Part shown: positions 47,603 through 57,659 of the stretch, piece after piece
How positions within the stretch are numbered: the stretch's first letter is position 1
Layout: each line of letters opens with the position of its first letter
Assembly (NCBI GenBank): GCA_018058095.1
Contig: JAGPCO010000033.1
Coordinates: forward strand, 1-61,611
DNA: 61,611 nucleotides
Direction: 5' to 3'
Source of the DNA: Kofleriaceae bacterium
GTDB taxonomy: Bacteria > Myxococcota_A > Polyangia > Haliangiales > Haliangiaceae
The notes under the pieces: model-generated
The model's input: the letters and a program-made list of their open reading frames with translations, nothing else
The model's database searches: none
What the model was told of the DNA's origin: nothing
Position numbers and translations under genes: made by a program

Positions 47603-50600
47603 GTGCCCAACGATCCCGACGCCCGTCCCCGCCGCTTCGCCACCCTCGCCCTCATCCTGGCCACCGCGGCCGGGCTGCTCGCCACCGGCCTCGCCTCGTG
47701 CGGCAGCCCGGGCGCGCGCGACCTGACCGTCACCGGGTACTCCCCGCGTCAGCCCATCGACGACGAGGGGCCGATCGAGATCCAGTTCGATCAGCCGGTG
47801 GTCAGCGAGGTCGAGGTCGGCGGCGCCGCCAGCGCCGACGCCGTGACCATCACGCCGGCGCTGCGCTGGACCGGGCACTGGCGCGACCGCCAGACCCTGG
47901 TCATCCAGCCGTCAGAGGCGCTCGACGCCGCCACCCGCTACCAGGTGGTGCTGGCCGGAACCCTGGGCGCGCGCACCGCCGGCTTCTCGTTCGCGTTCGT
48001 GCACAAGCCGCTGGCGATCGACGGCGTGTGGGGCGCCGAGGTCGACGCGCTCGACCCGGCCGGGCCCATCCCGCTGGCGTTCAACCAGCCGGTCAACGCC
48101 GGCGCGGTCGCGGCCGGGTGCGCGCTGGCAGGCACCGGCGACGGCGGCGCCATCACCCTGGGCACCGACAGCCCGAGCGCCAACGAGGCGGTGATCAAGC
48201 TGCGCCCGGGTAAGCCGCTCACGCCGGGCGCCAGCTACACCCTGACGTGCAAGGACCTGACCGGCATCGGCGGCAACGCGCCGCTGGCGCAGCCGTACAC
48301 CCTGTCCCTGACCGCCCGCCCGGCGCTGGCGGTGAGCAAGACCACCCCGGCCGGCACCGACGTCGCCCCCGACGAGGCGGTGATCGAGCTGACCTTCACC
48401 ACCGCGGTCGACCTCGACGCCGTGCGCCGGGCGCTCAGCGCCAAGCCGGTCATCGCCGGGCTCGACCAGGGCTGGCTCGACGGCTCGGGCAAGCGCTACA
48501 AGGTCGCGGTCGACCTCGACACCGAGACCACCTACCAGATCGCGATCGCCGGCCTGTCCGACGTCCACGGCCAGGCCCTGGCCAGCCCGCACCAGTTCGA
48601 GTTCGAGACCGGCGACGCCCGCCCGCGCCTGTCGATGGAGACCGGCATCTACGCGCTGGAGGCCGCGGCCACCGGCTACCCGGTGTGGTCGCGCAACGTC
48701 GCCAGCATCGACGTCTCGTGCGCCGCCATCCCCAAGGCCAAGCTGGTCACGCTCCTGACCGGCGAGATGAACTACGACCCGTGGGGCGGCTCCGACGACG
48801 GCCCGGTCGGCTGGAAGCAGCTCGGGGTGAGCGCGGTCGCCAAGGCCATCACCATCCCCGACGCCAAGAACAAGTGGCACCTGACCGACCTCGACCTCGG
48901 CGCCACCTGCGCCCGCTCGCCCGGCGCGCGCGGCGTGTACCTGGCCGAGCTGTCGTCCAAGGAGATCAAGCCCGACCCCGATCGGCCGTACCTCACGCCC
49001 AACCGGCGCCGGGTCCTGGCCAACGTGACCGACCTCGGCGTGCTGCTCAAGGTCGGCCCGGCCTCGGGCCTGGTCTGGGTCGCCAGCCTGGCCACCGGCG
49101 CGCCGGTCGCCGGCGCCAAGGTCATCCTTTACACGCCGCAGGGCAAGCAGGTCGCGGTCGACACCACCGACGCCGACGGCCTGGTCCGCATCCCCGGCGC
49201 GGCCATCGCCAAGGCGCAGCCGTCGGTCGACGACGCCGGCGCCCAGACCGACGAGGGCGAGCTGGAGGAGGACTGGGACAGCTACCGTAGCCAGCGCCTG
49301 ATCGTCGTGGTCGAGAAGGCCGGCGATCTCGCCGTCGTCGACGGCAACTGGGCCAACGGCATCCAGATCTGGAACTTCGGCGTGCCGGAGGAGCGCGCGG
49401 GCGGGGCCAGCCGCATCCGCGGCTTCATCCAGTCCGACCGCGGCCTGTACCGCCCGGGCGAGACCGTGCACTTCAAGGGCCTGGCCCGCGAGATCGCGCG
49501 CGGCCGCTCGCCCAAGGTCCCGAGCGCGCGCCGGGTCGCGGTCGAGGTGACCGACAGCCGCGGCCAGAGCGTGCTCAAGAAGGACGCCGCGCTGACCCCG
49601 TTCGGCGGCTTCGCGTTCGACCTGGCGCTGACCGCCGAGGCCAACGTCGGCGACTACTACGTCAAGGCCACCCTGGCCGGCCAGACCTTCCGCGAGCGCT
49701 TCACCGTCGAGGAGTTCCGCACCGCGGCGTTCGAGCTGAGCCTCGACGGCAAGCCGGGCAAGCCGGGCGAGCGGCTGACCTTCGGCGGCACCGCCCGCTA
49801 CCTGTTCGGCGCCCCGGTCGCGGCCGGCAAGGTCGAGTGGTCGCTGCGCCGGCGCAAGCACCCGGTGCGGTTCCCCGGCCTGGACCAGTACACCTTCACC
49901 GACGACGGCTGGAGCTGGTGGGGCTGGTACGGCGAGCAGGACGACTACGGCGAGTTCGTCGCCGACGGCGAGGGCACGACCAGCAAGACCGGCGCGTTCA
50001 CCATCGCCACCCGCGACCCCGACGCGCAGTCGCGCGACTACAAGGGCCCGCTCGACTACATCGTGTCGGTCAACGTGACCGACGACAGCGACCAGGTCAT
50101 CGGCAAGTCCAAGGTCGTCACCGCGCACCGCCAGGGCGTGTACCTCGGCGTGCACGCCCAGGAGTGGGTGCAGGCGGTCGGCATGCCGTTCGGCGTCAAC
50201 CTGGTCGCGGTCGACCCCGACGGCAAGCGGGTGGCGCAGCAGGCCACGCTGCGCTTCATCCGCCAGGAACGGCACTGCAGCTGGACCGAGGTCGGCCACC
50301 GCAGCTTCCAGCGTTGCGACGAGCGCGAGGCGGTCGCGCTGGAGAAGACGGTCACCATCGCCGCGACCGGCTCGATCACCGAGCGCATCTACCCCAAGGA
50401 CCCGGGTGACTACCTGGTCAAGCTGGAGACCACCGACGCCGCCGGCGTGAAGGTCAGCGCGGCGCAGATGATCTGGGTCATCGGCAAGGGCGAGGCGTTC
50501 TGGAGCGGCGACGAGGGCGCGCGCATGACCCTCATCGCCAGCAAGCCGAAGTACCAGCCGGGCGACAAGGCGCGCCTGGTGGCCCAGGCCAACCTGGTCG

Positions 50601-53194
50601 CGCCGACCGCGCTCATCACCATCGAGCGCGACGGCATCCTCGACGCCCAGGTCCGCAAGCTCAGCTCGGCCAGCGAGGGCGTCGAGCTGACCATCGCCGA
50701 CAGCTGGGGCCCCAACGTGTTCGCCAGCGTGGCGATGATCTCGGGCCGGCAGGGCCCGGGCGACCGCAAGCGGCCGCAGTTCAAGATGGGCGTGGCCGAG
50801 CTGAAGGTCGCGACCGACCACAAGCAGCTGGCGGTGGCCATCGAGCTCGAGCAGGCCACGGTGCAGCCGGGCCAGCCGGTCGCCGGCGTCATCCGCGTCA
50901 CCAGCGGCGGCGCCCCGGTCCGGGCCGAGCTGTCGCTGTCGGCTGCCGACGAGGGCGTGCTGCAGCTCATCGGCTACAAGACCCCCAACCCGATGGACGC
51001 CTTCTACGCCAGCTACGGCCTGGGCGTCGACAGCGGCACCAACTGGAACCGGCTGGCCCGGCTGGCCGACCCCGAGAGCGGCGACCCCGACGAGGGCGGC
51101 GACTACGCGTCGTCGAACAGCGGCAAGGTGCGCTCGAAGTTCGTGTCGTCGGCGTTCTGGGCCCCGACCCTGGTCACCGACGAGCAGGGCCAGGTCCGCT
51201 TCCACTTCACCGCGCCCGACAACCTGACCGCGTTCCGGCTGATGGCGGTCGCCGCCGACGTCGGTGACCGCTTCGGCTCGGGCGAGCTGCGCCTGACCGT
51301 GAACAAGCCGCTGATGGCGCGGCCGGCCCTGCCCCGCTTCCTCGGCAGCGGCGACCCGACCACGGTCAGCCTGGTCGTGCACAACAACACCGACCGCGCC
51401 GGCGAGGCCACCATCACCAGCGCGGCCCGCGGCGCGACGATCCGCGGCCCGCGCACGCTCAAGGTGCCGGCTGGTGGCGTGGCCCGGGCCCAGTTCGCGG
51501 TGGTCGCGGCCGACAGCGCCAACGCCAAGTTCGAGTTCGGCGTGACCATGAACGGCGAGCGCGACGCGGTCGAGCTGACCGTGCCCATCCGCCGGCCGCG
51601 GGTGATCGAGACCGTGACCGTCGCCGCCGGCAAGCTCGACCCGGGCGGCCAGGCCCGCACCCCGGTCGGCGTCGGCCCGGGCGTGTTGCCGGCCGAGAGC
51701 AGCCTGACCATCACCGTCGATCGCACCGGCATGGGTGACCTCGAGCAGAGCCTGCGTTACCTGGTCGAGTACCCGTACGGCTGCCTCGAGCAGACGCTGT
51801 CGCGTTTCGTCCCGCTGGCCAAGGCCAAGGACCTGTCGACCTCGCTCGGCCTCGACGGCCTGAGCGGCACCAAGATGGACACCTTCATCCGCGCCGGCGT
51901 CGCCAAGGTGGCCCGCCACCAGCAGGGCAACGGCCACTTCAGCCTGTGGCCGCAGTCGCAGCCGTACCCGCACCTCACCACCTACGCGCTGTGGGGCCTG
52001 CTCGAGGCCAAGAAGGCCGGCGCGGTGGTGCCCGACGAGACCGTGGCCCGCGGCAGCGCGGCGCTGCGCGAGTGGCTGACCGGCGCGGTCAAGCCCGACG
52101 GCGACGGCGCGACCATGGCCATGGCCGCCTACGTGCTGTCGCAGCAGAAGGAGGGCGTGCCGGCCGCGGTGCTGGCCCGCCTGTACGACCAGCGCGCCGG
52201 CCTGCCGCTGTGGGGCCAGGCCTTCCTGGCCCGGGCCATGGTGGCCAGCCGCGGCGACCGCGCCCAGATCGACGCCCTGGTCGGCCTGCTGCGCGCCCGC
52301 CTGGTCAAGAAGGGCGCCGGCCTGGTCGTGGCCGACCCGAGCGCGTACGACGACATGCACATGGGTTCGGCCGACCGCTCGACGGCCATGGTCCTGTCGG
52401 CGCTGCTCGACGTGGCCCCGGCCGACCCGGCGGTCGAGCAGCTGGCGACCGGACTGCGCGCGCAGCGGCGCGGCGACGGCCGCTGGACCAGCACGCAGGA
52501 CAACCTGTGGGCGCTGGTCGCGCTGTCGGACTACGCCCGCACGCTGTCGACCGGCGAGACCACGGTGACCATCGCCGTGGCCGGCAAGCAGCTCAGCAAG
52601 AAGCTGCTGCGCGGCAGCGCGGTGCACGTGGTGCGGGTGCCGATGGACAAGCTCGGCGCCGGCGCCCCGGCGCTGACCATCGACGCCAGCGGTGGCGCTC
52701 ACTACGCGGTGCGCGCCACCACCGCCAAGGTCGACGACGGCAAGGCGCAGAGCCGCGGCTTCGTGGTGACCCGGGCCCTGGTCGGCGACGACGGCCAGCC
52801 GGTAAAGGCCATCAAGGTCGGCGACGTCGTCACCGTCGAGGTCACGGTCAAGAATGACGCCGACCGGCGCTGGCTGGCCATGGTCGACCCCATCCCGGCC
52901 GGGTTCGAGGTGGTCAACCCCAAGCTGGCCAGCGGCGTCGACACCACGGTGCGTGGCCCGGCTGGGAACAGCGGCGGCCGCTGGTGGGAGGTCGACTGGG
53001 TCCACCACGAGCTGCGCGACGACCGCGTGCTCTGGTTCGCGGACTACATGCGGGCCGGCGACTACGTGCTGCGTTACAAGGCGCGCGCCACCGTCGCCGG
53101 CACGTTCGCGGTGCCGCCGGCGCGGATCGAGGCGATGTACGCGCCCGAGGAGATGGGCCGCACCGCCAGCAGCACGGTCACGGTGGCGCCGTGA
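47603..53194 (+). CDS. Bacterial alpha-2-macroglobulin, thioester-containing lipoprotein
   Basis: 1863 residues. GTG at 47603 is chosen because AAGGAG lies six bases upstream. The signal ends in lipobox LASC, so the protein is membrane-anchored in the periplasm. Successive MG-type beta domains fill the first 1150 residues (GFIQSDRGLYRPGETVHFKG near 610). The thioester motif YGCLEQ is at about 1393, inside the alpha/alpha toroid that runs to about 1640 (HFSLWPQSQPYPHLTTYALW). It belongs to the E. coli YfhM type, thought to trap proteases entering after envelope damage while PBP1C repairs peptidoglycan. The GTG of pbpC overlaps its TGA, the same pairing as in E. coli. Confidence 0.95.
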   Translation: MPNDPDARPRRFATLALILATAAGLLATGLASCGSPGARDLTVTGYSPRQPIDDEGPIEIQFDQPVVSEVEVGGAASADAVTITPALRWTGHWRDRQTLVIQPSEALDAATRYQVVLAGTLGARTAGFSFAFVHKPLAIDGVWGAEVDALDPAGPIPLAFNQPVNAGAVAAGCALAGTGDGGAITLGTDSPSANEAVIKLRPGKPLTPGASYTLTCKDLTGIGGNAPLAQPYTLSLTARPALAVSKTTPAGTDVAPDEAVIELTFTTAVDLDAVRRALSAKPVIAGLDQGWLDGSGKRYKVAVDLDTETTYQIAIAGLSDVHGQALASPHQFEFETGDARPRLSMETGIYALEAAATGYPVWSRNVASIDVSCAAIPKAKLVTLLTGEMNYDPWGGSDDGPVGWKQLGVSAVAKAITIPDAKNKWHLTDLDLGATCARSPGARGVYLAELSSKEIKPDPDRPYLTPNRRRVLANVTDLGVLLKVGPASGLVWVASLATGAPVAGAKVILYTPQGKQVAVDTTDADGLVRIPGAAIAKAQPSVDDAGAQTDEGELEEDWDSYRSQRLIVVVEKAGDLAVVDGNWANGIQIWNFGVPEERAGGASRIRGFIQSDRGLYRPGETVHFKGLAREIARGRSPKVPSARRVAVEVTDSRGQSVLKKDAALTPFGGFAFDLALTAEANVGDYYVKATLAGQTFRERFTVEEFRTAAFELSLDGKPGKPGERLTFGGTARYLFGAPVAAGKVEWSLRRRKHPVRFPGLDQYTFTDDGWSWWGWYGEQDDYGEFVADGEGTTSKTGAFTIATRDPDAQSRDYKGPLDYIVSVNVTDDSDQVIGKSKVVTAHRQGVYLGVHAQEWVQAVGMPFGVNLVAVDPDGKRVAQQATLRFIRQERHCSWTEVGHRSFQRCDEREAVALEKTVTIAATGSITERIYPKDPGDYLVKLETTDAAGVKVSAAQMIWVIGKGEAFWSGDEGARMTLIASKPKYQPGDKARLVAQANLVAPTALITIERDGILDAQVRKLSSASEGVELTIADSWGPNVFASVAMISGRQGPGDRKRPQFKMGVAELKVATDHKQLAVAIELEQATVQPGQPVAGVIRVTSGGAPVRAELSLSAADEGVLQLIGYKTPNPMDAFYASYGLGVDSGTNWNRLARLADPESGDPDEGGDYASSNSGKVRSKFVSSAFWAPTLVTDEQGQVRFHFTAPDNLTAFRLMAVAADVGDRFGSGELRLTVNKPLMARPALPRFLGSGDPTTVSLVVHNNTDRAGEATITSAARGATIRGPRTLKVPAGGVARAQFAVVAADSANAKFEFGVTMNGERDAVELTVPIRRPRVIETVTVAAGKLDPGGQARTPVGVGPGVLPAESSLTITVDRTGMGDLEQSLRYLVEYPYGCLEQTLSRFVPLAKAKDLSTSLGLDGLSGTKMDTFIRAGVAKVARHQQGNGHFSLWPQSQPYPHLTTYALWGLLEAKKAGAVVPDETVARGSAALREWLTGAVKPDGDGATMAMAAYVLSQQKEGVPAAVLARLYDQRAGLPLWGQAFLARAMVASRGDRAQIDALVGLLRARLVKKGAGLVVADPSAYDDMHMGSADRSTAMVLSALLDVAPADPAVEQLATGLRAQRRGDGRWTSTQDNLWALVALSDYARTLSTGETTVTIAVAGKQLSKKLLRGSAVHVVRVPMDKLGAGAPALTIDASGGAHYAVRATTAKVDDGKAQSRGFVVTRALVGDDGQPVKAIKVGDVVTVEVTVKNDADRRWLAMVDPIPAGFEVVNPKLASGVDTTVRGPAGNSGGRWWEVDWVHHELRDDRVLWFADYMRAGDYVLRYKARATVAGTFAVPPARIEAMYAPEEMGRTASSTVTVAP

Positions 53195-55236
53195 CCGACC
53201 GGGCGGCGATGCGGGCGGCGATGGTGCGAGTCGGGCGGCTCGCCGCCCGGTTCGGCCGCGCCGTCGCCATCGCCGTCCTCTTGCCGACGGTCGCGGTGCT
53301 GCAGCTGACCATCGCCCTGGTGGTGTGCTGGCCGGTGCCCGACGACGTGCTGGCCTCGCGCGGGGCGCCGCTGACGGTGGTCGACCGCCGCGGCGACGTG
53401 CTGGCGGTGGTGCCGGCCGCGGGTGGCGCCGACCGCGATCACTGGGTGACGTTGACCGACCTGCCGAGCGCGGCCATCGACGCCGTGCTGGTGTCGGAGG
53501 ACGGCGGCTTCTTCCGCCACCGCGGCGTCGACGGCGTCGGCCTGGCCCGCGCCGCCTGGCTCAACCTGCGCCAGGGCCGCGTCGGCTACGGCGGCTCGAC
53601 CCTGACCATGCAGCTGGCGCGGATCCTGCTCGGCACCGAGAACGACCGCGGCCTGGTCAACAAGGCGCGCGAGGCAGTGCTGGCGCTCCGGCTCGAGCGC
53701 GCGGTCGACAAGCGGGTCATCCTCGAGCACTGGCTCAACCGGGCCTACTTCGGCAACGGCGCCTACGGGCTCGACGCCGCGGCCCGGCTGTACTTCGGCC
53801 GACCGGCCACGGCGCTGGCGACCGGCGAGGCGGTGCTGCTGGCGGTGTTGCCACGCGCGCCGACGGCGTACGACCCGCTGCGCCACCTGCCGCGCGCGCT
53901 GGCCCGGCGCGACCGCGTGCTGGCCATGATGGTCGAGGCCGGCCTGCTCGGCGCCGACGCCGCCGCGCGGGCGGTGGCGATGGCGGCGACGCCGCGCCGG
54001 CATGACGTCGCGACCGAGGCGCCGCACTTCGTGCGCTGGGTGGTCGAGCAGCTCCCGGCCGACGTACGCGCCGCCGGCGGCGTGGTCCACACCACGCTCG
54101 ATCGCGAGCTGCAGCGCCTGGTCGAGCTGCGCGCGCGTGAGCACCTGGCGACGCTCGACGACCGCAACGTCGACCAGGCCGGCGCCGTCGTGCTCGACGC
54201 CGCCACCTCGGAGGTGCGGGCCATGGTCGGCGCCGCCAGCTTCAGCTCGGCCCCGAGCGAGGTCAACATCACGACCCGGCGCCGCCACCCCGGCTCGGCG
54301 CTCAAGCCGTTCGTGTACGCGGCCGCGCTCGAGCGCGGCGACCACCCGGGCACGATCGCCTACGACCTGCGCGACGTGTCGACCAACTACGTCGTGCAAG
54401 GGCCGGCGCCCGAGCGCGGCCCGGTCCGCTACCGCGCCGCCCTGGCCGCCTCGCTCAACTTCGCCGCCATCGACGTGCTCGAGCGGGTCGGCGTGCCGCG
54501 GGTGATGACCGCGCTGCGCGCGGCCGGGGTGGCCGACGCCGACGGCACCGCCGACGACTACGGCCTGCGCCTGGCCCTGGGCGCGGCCAAGGTCCGCCTG
54601 CTCGACCTCGCCGCCGGCTACGGCTTCCTGGTCCGCGGCGGCACCGTGCGCCCGGCCACCGGGGTCGACTGGGTCGATCGCGCCGACGGCCGGCGCTGGC
54701 AGCCGGCGCCGGCGCACGACCGGCGGGTGTTCTCGCCGGCGACGGCGTGGATGACGATGGACATGCTGGCCGACGGCGCGGCCCGGCACGACGGCTTCGG
54801 CGCCGAGCTGCCGCTCGACCTGCCCTACCCGGTCGCGGCCAAGACCGGCACCGCGCGCGGCTTCGCCGACACCTGGACCGTGGCCGCCACCCGCGAGCTC
54901 ATCGTCGCCGTCTGGGCCGGCAACTTCGACGGCGCGCCGACCCAGGGCGTGATCGCCATGGACGCCGCCGCGCCCATCGTGCGCGACGCGCTGCTGGCGG
55001 CGGCGCGCGGCGCTCGCCTGACCCTGCCGGCCCGGCCCGACGACGTCGTGACCACCGACGTGTGTGCGCTGTCGGGCCTGGTGGCCGGGCCCGGCTGCCC
55101 GCACGTGCGCGACGTCGCCCACAGGGGCCACGCCCCCGGCGCGCCGTGCACCTGGCACGACGCCGACGGCCGCGTCACCTGGCCGGCCCGCCTGACCGAC
55201 TGGCTGCGCCGCAGCCACCGCGTCGCCGCGCGTTAG
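53191..55236 (+). CDS. pbpC: Penicillin-binding protein 1C
   Basis: 681 residues from GTG at 53191 (GTGA overlap). One N-terminal membrane span (VAIAVLLPTVAVLQLTIALV). Glycosyltransferase 51 motifs: SEDGGFFRHRGVDG (about 101-114) and GGSTLTMQLAR. Transpeptidase motifs: PGSALKPF with Ser near 368, SLN near 420, KTGTARG near 551. The tail has CALSGLVAGPGCPH as in PBP1C, but the BiPBP_C domain that follows in E. coli (about 770 residues) is absent. It should polymerise and perhaps crosslink peptidoglycan with the macroglobulin partner. Confidence 0.95.
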   Translation: MTDRAAMRAAMVRVGRLAARFGRAVAIAVLLPTVAVLQLTIALVVCWPVPDDVLASRGAPLTVVDRRGDVLAVVPAAGGADRDHWVTLTDLPSAAIDAVLVSEDGGFFRHRGVDGVGLARAAWLNLRQGRVGYGGSTLTMQLARILLGTENDRGLVNKAREAVLALRLERAVDKRVILEHWLNRAYFGNGAYGLDAAARLYFGRPATALATGEAVLLAVLPRAPTAYDPLRHLPRALARRDRVLAMMVEAGLLGADAAARAVAMAATPRRHDVATEAPHFVRWVVEQLPADVRAAGGVVHTTLDRELQRLVELRAREHLATLDDRNVDQAGAVVLDAATSEVRAMVGAASFSSAPSEVNITTRRRHPGSALKPFVYAAALERGDHPGTIAYDLRDVSTNYVVQGPAPERGPVRYRAALAASLNFAAIDVLERVGVPRVMTALRAAGVADADGTADDYGLRLALGAAKVRLLDLAAGYGFLVRGGTVRPATGVDWVDRADGRRWQPAPAHDRRVFSPATAWMTMDMLADGAARHDGFGAELPLDLPYPVAAKTGTARGFADTWTVAATRELIVAVWAGNFDGAPTQGVIAMDAAAPIVRDALLAAARGARLTLPARPDDVVTTDVCALSGLVAGPGCPHVRDVAHRGHAPGAPCTWHDADGRVTWPARLTDWLRRSHRVAAR

Positions 55237-55389
55237 CCGGCCGTCACGCGAGCGGTGTGCCTCGCCGACCGCGCCTCGCGCGAACCGCTTGGAATGCCAC
55301 AGCCGGTCCGGGCCCTCCGCGTAGTTCAGCGCCCGCCAGGCCCGTCGCTACGCATCGTGACACGCCTGCCATCCGCCATCACTTGGCGC
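55237..55389. other. Gene-free gap after pbpC
   Basis: 153 bases of convergent spacer between pbpC and the HNH gene. No element of the TAGCAGG family, no clear terminator hairpin and no readable gene are seen. Base composition becomes slightly less GC-rich from here into the ATPase gene, compatible with transferred DNA. Confidence 0.4.
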
Positions 55390-56034
55390 TCAGAGTCGGC
55401 CCTGACGCGATAGCTCTGCAGCCACGAACGGCGCCCGCTGCCGGAGGTACGCCAGGCTGATGTCTCCACCCTGGTAGCGGACCACGTACTCCTCGCGCGC
55501 CCTGCAACACTCTGGCTGGTTCAGGCCGACACCCACGATCGTCTGCTCGATCGCGGCACGTTGCCTGGCTGGGGCGTCGGGGCCCACCACGACCTGAAAA
55601 CCAACCAGCTCGAGTCCGAACCACCGCTCACCGATCTCGAACGGATCCAGCATGTCGCTCCGATCACCCTTCGTTGCGTTCACGAGCGAGGCGCAGAGCC
55701 GGTAGTTCAACCATTCGTAGACCTGATCCCATGCCTTCGACTTGGGCAACATGTGATCGACGCTAGGGCTTCCGGTTGCGGGTTCCAAGTACAGCGCGAG
55801 GTAGGCGCACCGTCGTTGGTAGGCCACAAGCAGCTCGTCCAGGGCCAAGCGCCAGAAGTCGGGGAAACACCTCGCCGGAACGTCCTCCGCACGCTTGGCG
55901 ACCGGCTTTCGCCGCGGGCCCGGTCGCGGCCGGCGCGGCTTCCGGCCGATGAGCTCGTCGATAGCAGCCAACCCGCGTTGCCGCACACGGTCGTCGAACG
56001 TGGCGGGCTCTGGCGCCGGCGCCACCGGGATCAT
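55390..56034 (-). CDS. HNH-type nuclease, PtuB-like
   Basis: 214 residues; ATG at 56034 overlaps the ATPase stop (ATGA). A basic Pro/Arg-rich region (30-48, RKPRRPRPGPRRKPVAKR) precedes the core: RCAYLALYLE, then SVDHMLPKSKAWDQ with Asp93-His94, NYRLCASLVNATKGD with Asn110 and Asn119. This is the beta-beta-alpha metal HNH arrangement DH...N...N, as in TIGR02646/PtuB-like nucleases. The zinc-knuckle CxxC seen in many relatives is reduced to one Cys (CAYL). Paired with the ATPase it resembles a two-gene Septu-type anti-phage module, the nuclease cutting once the ATPase senses infection. This role is inferred from gene order and motifs. Confidence 0.75.
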   Translation of the reverse strand: MIPVAPAPEPATFDDRVRQRGLAAIDELIGRKPRRPRPGPRRKPVAKRAEDVPARCFPDFWRLALDELLVAYQRRCAYLALYLEPATGSPSVDHMLPKSKAWDQVYEWLNYRLCASLVNATKGDRSDMLDPFEIGERWFGLELVGFQVVVGPDAPARQRAAIEQTIVGVGLNQPECCRAREEYVVRYQGGDISLAYLRQRAPFVAAELSRQGRL

Positions 56035-57371
56035 CGGCTGCGTCCGTTCCGACTCCTGGTCCCAGTTGCCTGGCTCCCGTGCTTGGCCACGAACTCACCC
56101 CACCTCACCCAGAACGGGTCGAGTTCCGGAATGCGCGAGGCCCGCAGGGATCCATCGACGCGCATGACGTCCTGGCGCGACGGCTGTGGGACTCGAAGCA
56201 GCGCGAACGCCTCGCGGATCGCATCCTCTGCCGGTCGCGACCTCGCGGCCTGCAGATCAAAGGCTTCACTCGTGAGCCAGTTCGACACGTCCCCGTGCCG
56301 GACGAACGGCCGCTTGCGAAGGTGCACCGCACTGTCCTCGAGGTCGAGATCGAACCAGGCGTCGGTCGCGGGATCGAACGATGGTTCGACGGACGCCAGC
56401 ACGAGGGGAGAGTGGGTGGCGGCGATCAGCTGGACGGTCGCTCGCTTGCTCGAGGTCAACGTCTGGACCACCTCGAGCAGCGCCGGGACGATCGCTCGTT
56501 GCCACTTCGGGTGGAGGTGCGCCTCGATCTCATCGAACAGCAAGACGACGCGCGTCGACGGCTCCTCCCCGAGCGCGTCAGCCGCGATGAGGTGCTCGCG
56601 CCAGGCCCAGGCCAGCATGTATGACAGCGCCACGATCCGCCGCACTCCGAGCGATGCGTGCAGGATGGGGACGTCTTGCCCGTACCCCATGTGCACGGTC
56701 GGGATGTCGCGTGCGTCGCTGACAGACAGGCGAGCGAACCCCTTGCCGGGCTGGACGACCTCACCGGCAACATCGGGCGCCAGAGTCCTGAGCACGCCGG
56801 CCATCCGCTCGGCATCGGCGCCTCGCTCGCGAATCCATGAGGCCCAGTCGCGCAGCAGTCCGTTGCACACGACCGTGTCGACGTCATCGACGGCGGCAAC
56901 CAGGCCGTCCCAGACCTCCTTGGCGCCGAAGACATACGCGGGCACCCGCTCCTGAACATCGACCCCACCCCGCTTGCGCCAGTAGTTTCGCGCCGGGTCC
57001 CAGACAGCAAAGCCGCCGTCGGCCAGGGCGTAGAGCACGAGGCCGGGGTTGCCTGGGCGACCGGCCTTCCCCTGCCAGGACTGGTCGCGCCGCAGGTACT
57101 CGCTCTCATATCGGATCGAGCGCGACTTCGCCTTGACGGAGAACGCGAGGGTGGCCTTGCTCTTGAGGTCCCTCGGTCGCGCCGCGTACCCAGAGTTGAG
57201 GTTGGCGTTGAGATCTTGCGGCCACCTTCGGGTCAGCGCCCACCAGGCGACGTCGAGCAAGAAACTCTTGCCCAGGCCGTTGTCCCCGGTGATGAGGTTC
57301 AGGCGTGATCCAAACTCCAGGTCCATCTCGGCCGCAGGGCCGACGTTTCGCAGGGCCAGAGACTCAAGCAT
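56031..57371 (-). CDS. AAA15/ABC-type ATPase of a defence-like pair (PtuA-like)
   Basis: 446 residues from ATG at 57371 with GGAAGG eight bases upstream. The N-terminal ATP lobe reads LRNVGPAAEMDLEFGSRLNL, Walker A GDNGLGKS at 29-36. A middle region of about 200 residues, without an obvious coiled coil, is followed by a signature-like ASLGVRRIVALSY (239-251), Walker B VVLLFDEIEAHLHPKWQ (275-291) and the switch ATHSPLVL (318-325). This is the RecF/AAA15 family layout of PtuA and OLD-like proteins, with no TOPRIM domain. Codon use is somewhat looser (more A/T in third positions) than in housekeeping neighbours. It precedes the HNH gene in a coupled operon. Confidence 0.8.
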   Translation of the reverse strand: MLESLALRNVGPAAEMDLEFGSRLNLITGDNGLGKSFLLDVAWWALTRRWPQDLNANLNSGYAARPRDLKSKATLAFSVKAKSRSIRYESEYLRRDQSWQGKAGRPGNPGLVLYALADGGFAVWDPARNYWRKRGGVDVQERVPAYVFGAKEVWDGLVAAVDDVDTVVCNGLLRDWASWIRERGADAERMAGVLRTLAPDVAGEVVQPGKGFARLSVSDARDIPTVHMGYGQDVPILHASLGVRRIVALSYMLAWAWREHLIAADALGEEPSTRVVLLFDEIEAHLHPKWQRAIVPALLEVVQTLTSSKRATVQLIAATHSPLVLASVEPSFDPATDAWFDLDLEDSAVHLRKRPFVRHGDVSNWLTSEAFDLQAARSRPAEDAIREAFALLRVPQPSRQDVMRVDGSLRASRIPELDPFWVRWGEFVAKHGSQATGTRSRNGRSR

Positions 57372-57551
57372 CGGGTTCGCCTTCCAGGCAACGTGCGCGA
57401 CCGTCGCCGCGCCAGGCAGCGACGTTAGCCCGCGCTACTCGTCGAACCAAGTGTTGGAACACCTGGAATGGCTCGGCCGCGCCCGCCGATCTGGCGGTGG
57501 CGCGTCACGGCTCCCGCCCGGGCGGCGCTGAGATCGACGGCGACGCCACAT

Positions 57552-57659
57552 GCCACGGCCCAGTCGGCGGCGTCCGCCTACAGCCTGTGGACGGCCGCCG
57601 CAAAGCCGGCGCCCGCCCACAGGCTGCGACCGGGCCTGCGCTGGCTCCTCAGACGGAAC
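57552..57659 (+). repeat. Left 108-bp arm of inverted-repeat element
   Basis: Aligned without gaps to the reverse complement of 57882-57989 with about 11 mismatches by hand count. Each arm also folds on itself: CAGCCTGTGG (57581-57590) pairs with CCACAGGCTG (57617-57626). The outer end reads GCCACGGCC. Confidence 0.88.

Noticed and set aside
47912-53008. A 1698-codon open frame antisense to the macroglobulin gene
   Set aside because: Its translation is His/Arg/Val/Asp-rich with no domain, exactly the mirror of a very GC-biased gene; the plus strand has clear motifs.
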